Assembly (NCBI GenBank): GCA_022827265.1
Contig: JAJDTF010000091.1
Span: 1 to 64,000 of the forward strand
Source of the DNA: Acidimicrobiia bacterium
GTDB taxonomy: Bacteria; Actinomycetota; Acidimicrobiia; Acidimicrobiales; Poriferisodalaceae
Length of the DNA stretch: 64,000 bases
Direction: 5' to 3'
Below, one piece after another: positions 62,151 through 64,000 of this stretch; the stretch's first letter is position 1; each line of letters opens with the position of its first letter. The notes beneath the pieces are model-generated. The model had not been told where the DNA came from and searched no databases. It was given only the letters and a program-made list of their open reading frames with translations. Made by a program: the position numbers and the translations under genes.

Positions 62151-63404
62151 ATGGCCGCCGTGGCCCTGCTGCACATGTCAAGGAGCAGACCTTTGGAGCA
62201 TGTCCGCAAACCGTTCGACGTAGGCCGCCAGGGCGCGGTCAGGAGATGCGGTCGCACCGGTGTCCCTGCAGGCAGAACGCACCGACCGTCGAGCTGGGCG
62301 ACTTGGCTCGTGGCACTGATGCTGCTGGCGGCGTGCTCACCCATCTCCGTGCCGGAGACGACCGAGGTTCCATCCGCACCGGCCACCACGCCGGCGACGA
62401 CCGTCACACCGCCCACGACTGCCGCACCGACCGTTGGGACGGCACCGCCGACGACTGCAGCGCCGGTCACCCCGGTGGCCGCCACCGAGCCCGCGACTCC
62501 CACCACTGCCGCTGGGCCGCAGTTCACAGCACCCTTCACCGGCTTGCCGACACCCACTGAGATTCTGCGGCCCGCCGCAGTCGTGAAGATCGACAACCAC
62601 CCCCGAGCCTTGCCGCAGTGGGGCCTCAACCATGCCGACGTAGTCTATGAGGAACTCGTCGAGGCCCGGCTGACGCGATTCGCAGCGATCTTCCATTCCA
62701 CCAATGTCGACGTGGTCGGTCCTGTCCGATCGGCTCGCACCGGCGACTTTGCACTGCTGTCGAACCTCAACCGTCCCATCTTTGTCAACTCGGGAGCCAA
62801 CGATTACACCGCGCGAGCCATCCGCAGCGTCGACGCCGTCGCCATCATCGACGGGGCCGCCATCGCCAAAGACGTGTTCGAACGCTCGCCAGAGAAGAAC
62901 GCCCCCCACAATCTCATTACCGACACCGCTCGTATCTATGCAGCGGGTGCAGCCGAAGGCAGGACACCCCCGAAGTACTTCCAGTTCCGTGCCGAGGGCG
63001 AGCCGCTGCCGCGGGGCACGGCGGTCAGCGGTGTGGACGTCGACTATGGGCAGATCAAGGTGTCATATCACTGGGACGCTGCCGCGGCTGGCTGGGCTCG
63101 CACGCAGAATGGCAACGACCACACCGACTTCGGCGGCGTGCGGATTGCACCCGAGAACGTCATCGTGCAGTTCGTGCGGTATCGCCAGAGCCCAGCGGAC
63201 GCTGCCACACCAGAGCCCGTGCTGACGGGCAGCGGAGAGGCGTGGGTCTTCAGCGACGGCATGCTGGTGCGAGGCACCTGGGAGCGCCTGTCCGAGCTCG
63301 ACGTCACGGTGTTCCGGTCCGACAACGCGCTCATCGTGCCGCTGACACCCGGGCGCACGTGGATCGCTCTCGCCCCAGCGGGTGCGGCGCAAATCGTCCC
63401 CTGA
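62151..63404 (+). CDS. DUF3048 (YerB-like) lipoprotein
   Basis: 417 residues. A hydrophobic segment ends in LMLLAAC, a lipobox, followed by a ~70-residue Thr/Pro/Ala-rich linker typical of actinobacterial surface lipoproteins. The DUF3048 domain follows: VVKIDNHPRALPQWGLNHADVVYEELVEARLTRFAAIF, GPVRSARTGDFALLSNLN, FVNSGANDY and ENVIVQFVRY. Its function in the family is not established. The first ~50 residues before the hydrophobic core are long and basic; an ATG at 62175 is equally possible. Divergent from galE. Confidence 0.88.
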   Translation: MAAVALLHMSRSRPLEHVRKPFDVGRQGAVRRCGRTGVPAGRTHRPSSWATWLVALMLLAACSPISVPETTEVPSAPATTPATTVTPPTTAAPTVGTAPPTTAAPVTPVAATEPATPTTAAGPQFTAPFTGLPTPTEILRPAAVVKIDNHPRALPQWGLNHADVVYEELVEARLTRFAAIFHSTNVDVVGPVRSARTGDFALLSNLNRPIFVNSGANDYTARAIRSVDAVAIIDGAAIAKDVFERSPEKNAPHNLITDTARIYAAGAAEGRTPPKYFQFRAEGEPLPRGTAVSGVDVDYGQIKVSYHWDAAAAGWARTQNGNDHTDFGGVRIAPENVIVQFVRYRQSPADAATPEPVLTGSGEAWVFSDGMLVRGTWERLSELDVTVFRSDNALIVPLTPGRTWIALAPAGAAQIVP

Positions 63405-63426
63405 TCCGTTTGACTCAGCCCGTCGA

Positions 63427-63852
63427 TCAGTCGAACTCGTGGCGAGGCACGTCCGACCACAGTCGTTCGAGGTCGTAGTACTCGCGGCTGGGCTCGTGGA
63501 ATATGTGCGCCACGAACTCGCCGAAGTCGAGCAGCACCCATTGCGCCTCATCAAGCCCCTCGGTTCGAATCGGCCCGAGACCGCCGGCCGCTTTCACGTG
63601 CGCTTCCATCAGCTCGGCGATGCGTCGCACGCGTCGCACATTGGGGGCGCTCGCGATGATGAACCAATCGGTGATTGCGAGTACATCGCCCACATCGAGT
63701 GCCACGATGCGCTCAGCAGACATTTCCGCGGCGCCGTCCACAGCGGCTTGCACCAGCGGCGGCACGTCGGCGCATGTGTTGATCGGGTCCCGCTGCAAGG
63801 CGTGAACCCCGGAGGAGACCGGGGATGCCTGCGGAACCGATGCCACGTTCAC
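63427..63852 (-). CDS. rsfS: Ribosomal silencing factor RsfS
   Basis: 141 residues from the GTG at 63852. The RsfS/DUF143 fold has VQAAVDGAAEMSAERIVALDVGDVLAITDWFIIASA, RRIAELMEAHVKAAGG, WVLLDFGEFVAHIFHEPSREYYDLERLW. It binds ribosomal protein L14 and blocks subunit joining when nutrients are low. The start overlaps the stop of the upstream gene in a GTGA, the usual nadD-rsfS arrangement. The first ~25 residues are not conserved. Confidence 0.95.
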   Translation of the reverse strand: MNVASVPQASPVSSGVHALQRDPINTCADVPPLVQAAVDGAAEMSAERIVALDVGDVLAITDWFIIASAPNVRRVRRIAELMEAHVKAAGGLGPIRTEGLDEAQWVLLDFGEFVAHIFHEPSREYYDLERLWSDVPRHEFD

Positions 63853-64000
63853 GGAGAATAGAGCCTGTGCTCGACGATGTAGCTCATGACGGCGGGTGGC
63901 ACGAGCTGAACTGCCTGAGGCGGGATCTCCTGATGGGCGCGGCGGGTCAACAACTCGCGCACGAGCGTGGCTGAGGCCTCGACCGGTTCCATCAGCACAG
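63849..64000 (-). CDS. nadD: Nicotinate-nucleotide adenylyltransferase NadD, C-terminal part
   Basis: The 3' end of a gene that runs off the window; 49 complete codons before the stop at 63851-63849. The end SATLVRELL, LVPPAVMSYIVEHRLY matches the last helix of NadD (S-T-RE and LVP-AV--YI-EH-LY). The enzyme makes deamido-NAD from nicotinate mononucleotide and ATP. Placement directly before rsfS with a four-base overlap is the normal bacterial order and supports the call. Confidence 0.78.
   Translation of the reverse strand, partial: VLMEPVEASATLVRELLTRRAHQEIPPQAVQLVPPAVMSYIVEHRLYSP

Noticed and set aside
63562-63571. GGTTCGAATC, which looks like a tRNA T-arm.
   Set aside because: It lies inside the rsfS coding sequence and no acceptor or anticodon stem can be paired around it.

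Overview
The window is about two-thirds G+C and comes from an actinobacterial chromosome, most likely the class Acidimicrobiia or a close relative. The evidence is a mycothiol synthase, menaquinone genes (MenA, MenG), a DUF222-HNH endonuclease, frequent GTG starts with ATGA/GTGA gene overlaps, and many acyl-CoA and amide catabolic genes typical of marine or soil heterotrophic actinobacteria. At least fifteen start codons have a TANNNT hexamer 6-8 nt upstream and no Shine-Dalgarno sequence. Leaderless transcription therefore looks common, and it was used to choose several starts.

Layout. 1-10.4 kb: start of a probable fused anthranilate synthase, a GroES-domain protein, an alpha/beta hydrolase, an acyl-CoA ligase, the minus-strand operon hisD-C-B-H-A-F, a CitE-like lyase and endonuclease III. 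10.5-12.9 kb: an insertion-sequence graveyard (truncated Calx-beta surface-protein gene, decayed IS256 element, IS110 remnant). 13-19.6 kb: RlmN, MshD, MenG, YbaK, MenA, a double-hotdog thioesterase, and a carboxymuconolactone decarboxylase/AhpD-like gene with an in-frame UGA exactly at the second cysteine of its CxxC motif, followed by a bacterial SECIS-like hairpin. This candidate selenoprotein is the most notable item in the window. 19.8-31.2 kb: zinc alcohol dehydrogenase, DUF418 membrane protein, a one-polypeptide type IIG-like restriction-modification enzyme, a UlaG-like metallo-hydrolase, the molybdate transporter modABC and a nucleoside-sugar-epimerase-like SDR. 31.2-42 kb: nitrogen and xenobiotic catabolism (dimethylformamidase-like, rhodanese, hydantoinase/oxoprolinase, amidase, Baeyer-Villiger monooxygenase, two acyl-CoA dehydrogenases).

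42-46.6 kb is an accessory island of lower G+C. It is bounded by a 92-bp duplication of the end of the second acyl-CoA dehydrogenase gene. It holds a HicB-like orphan antitoxin and two unrecognised membrane proteins, and is followed by an RHH-PIN toxin-antitoxin pair and a DUF222-HNH gene behind a very AT-rich leader. 46.7-52.1 kb returns to acyl-CoA metabolism (enoyl-CoA hydratase, acyl-CoA dehydrogenase, TesB), an ArsI-type C-As lyase, a 2-keto-pentenoate hydratase-like enzyme and a D-2-hydroxyacid dehydrogenase. 52.2-56.8 kb: MetY behind a strong inverted-repeat operator, a family III CoA transferase and a D-aminoacylase-like amidohydrolase. 56.9-62.1 kb: surface polysaccharide genes (GT2, polyprenyl glycosylphosphotransferase, membrane glycosyltransferase, GalE). 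The end carries a DUF3048 lipoprotein gene, rsfS and the 3' end of nadD.

Two families of dispersed repeats (90 bp and 64 bp, two copies each, about 43-51 kb apart) sit next to gene ends or starts and are not explained by the genes. Functions are assigned from sequence motifs read by eye; no database search was run.
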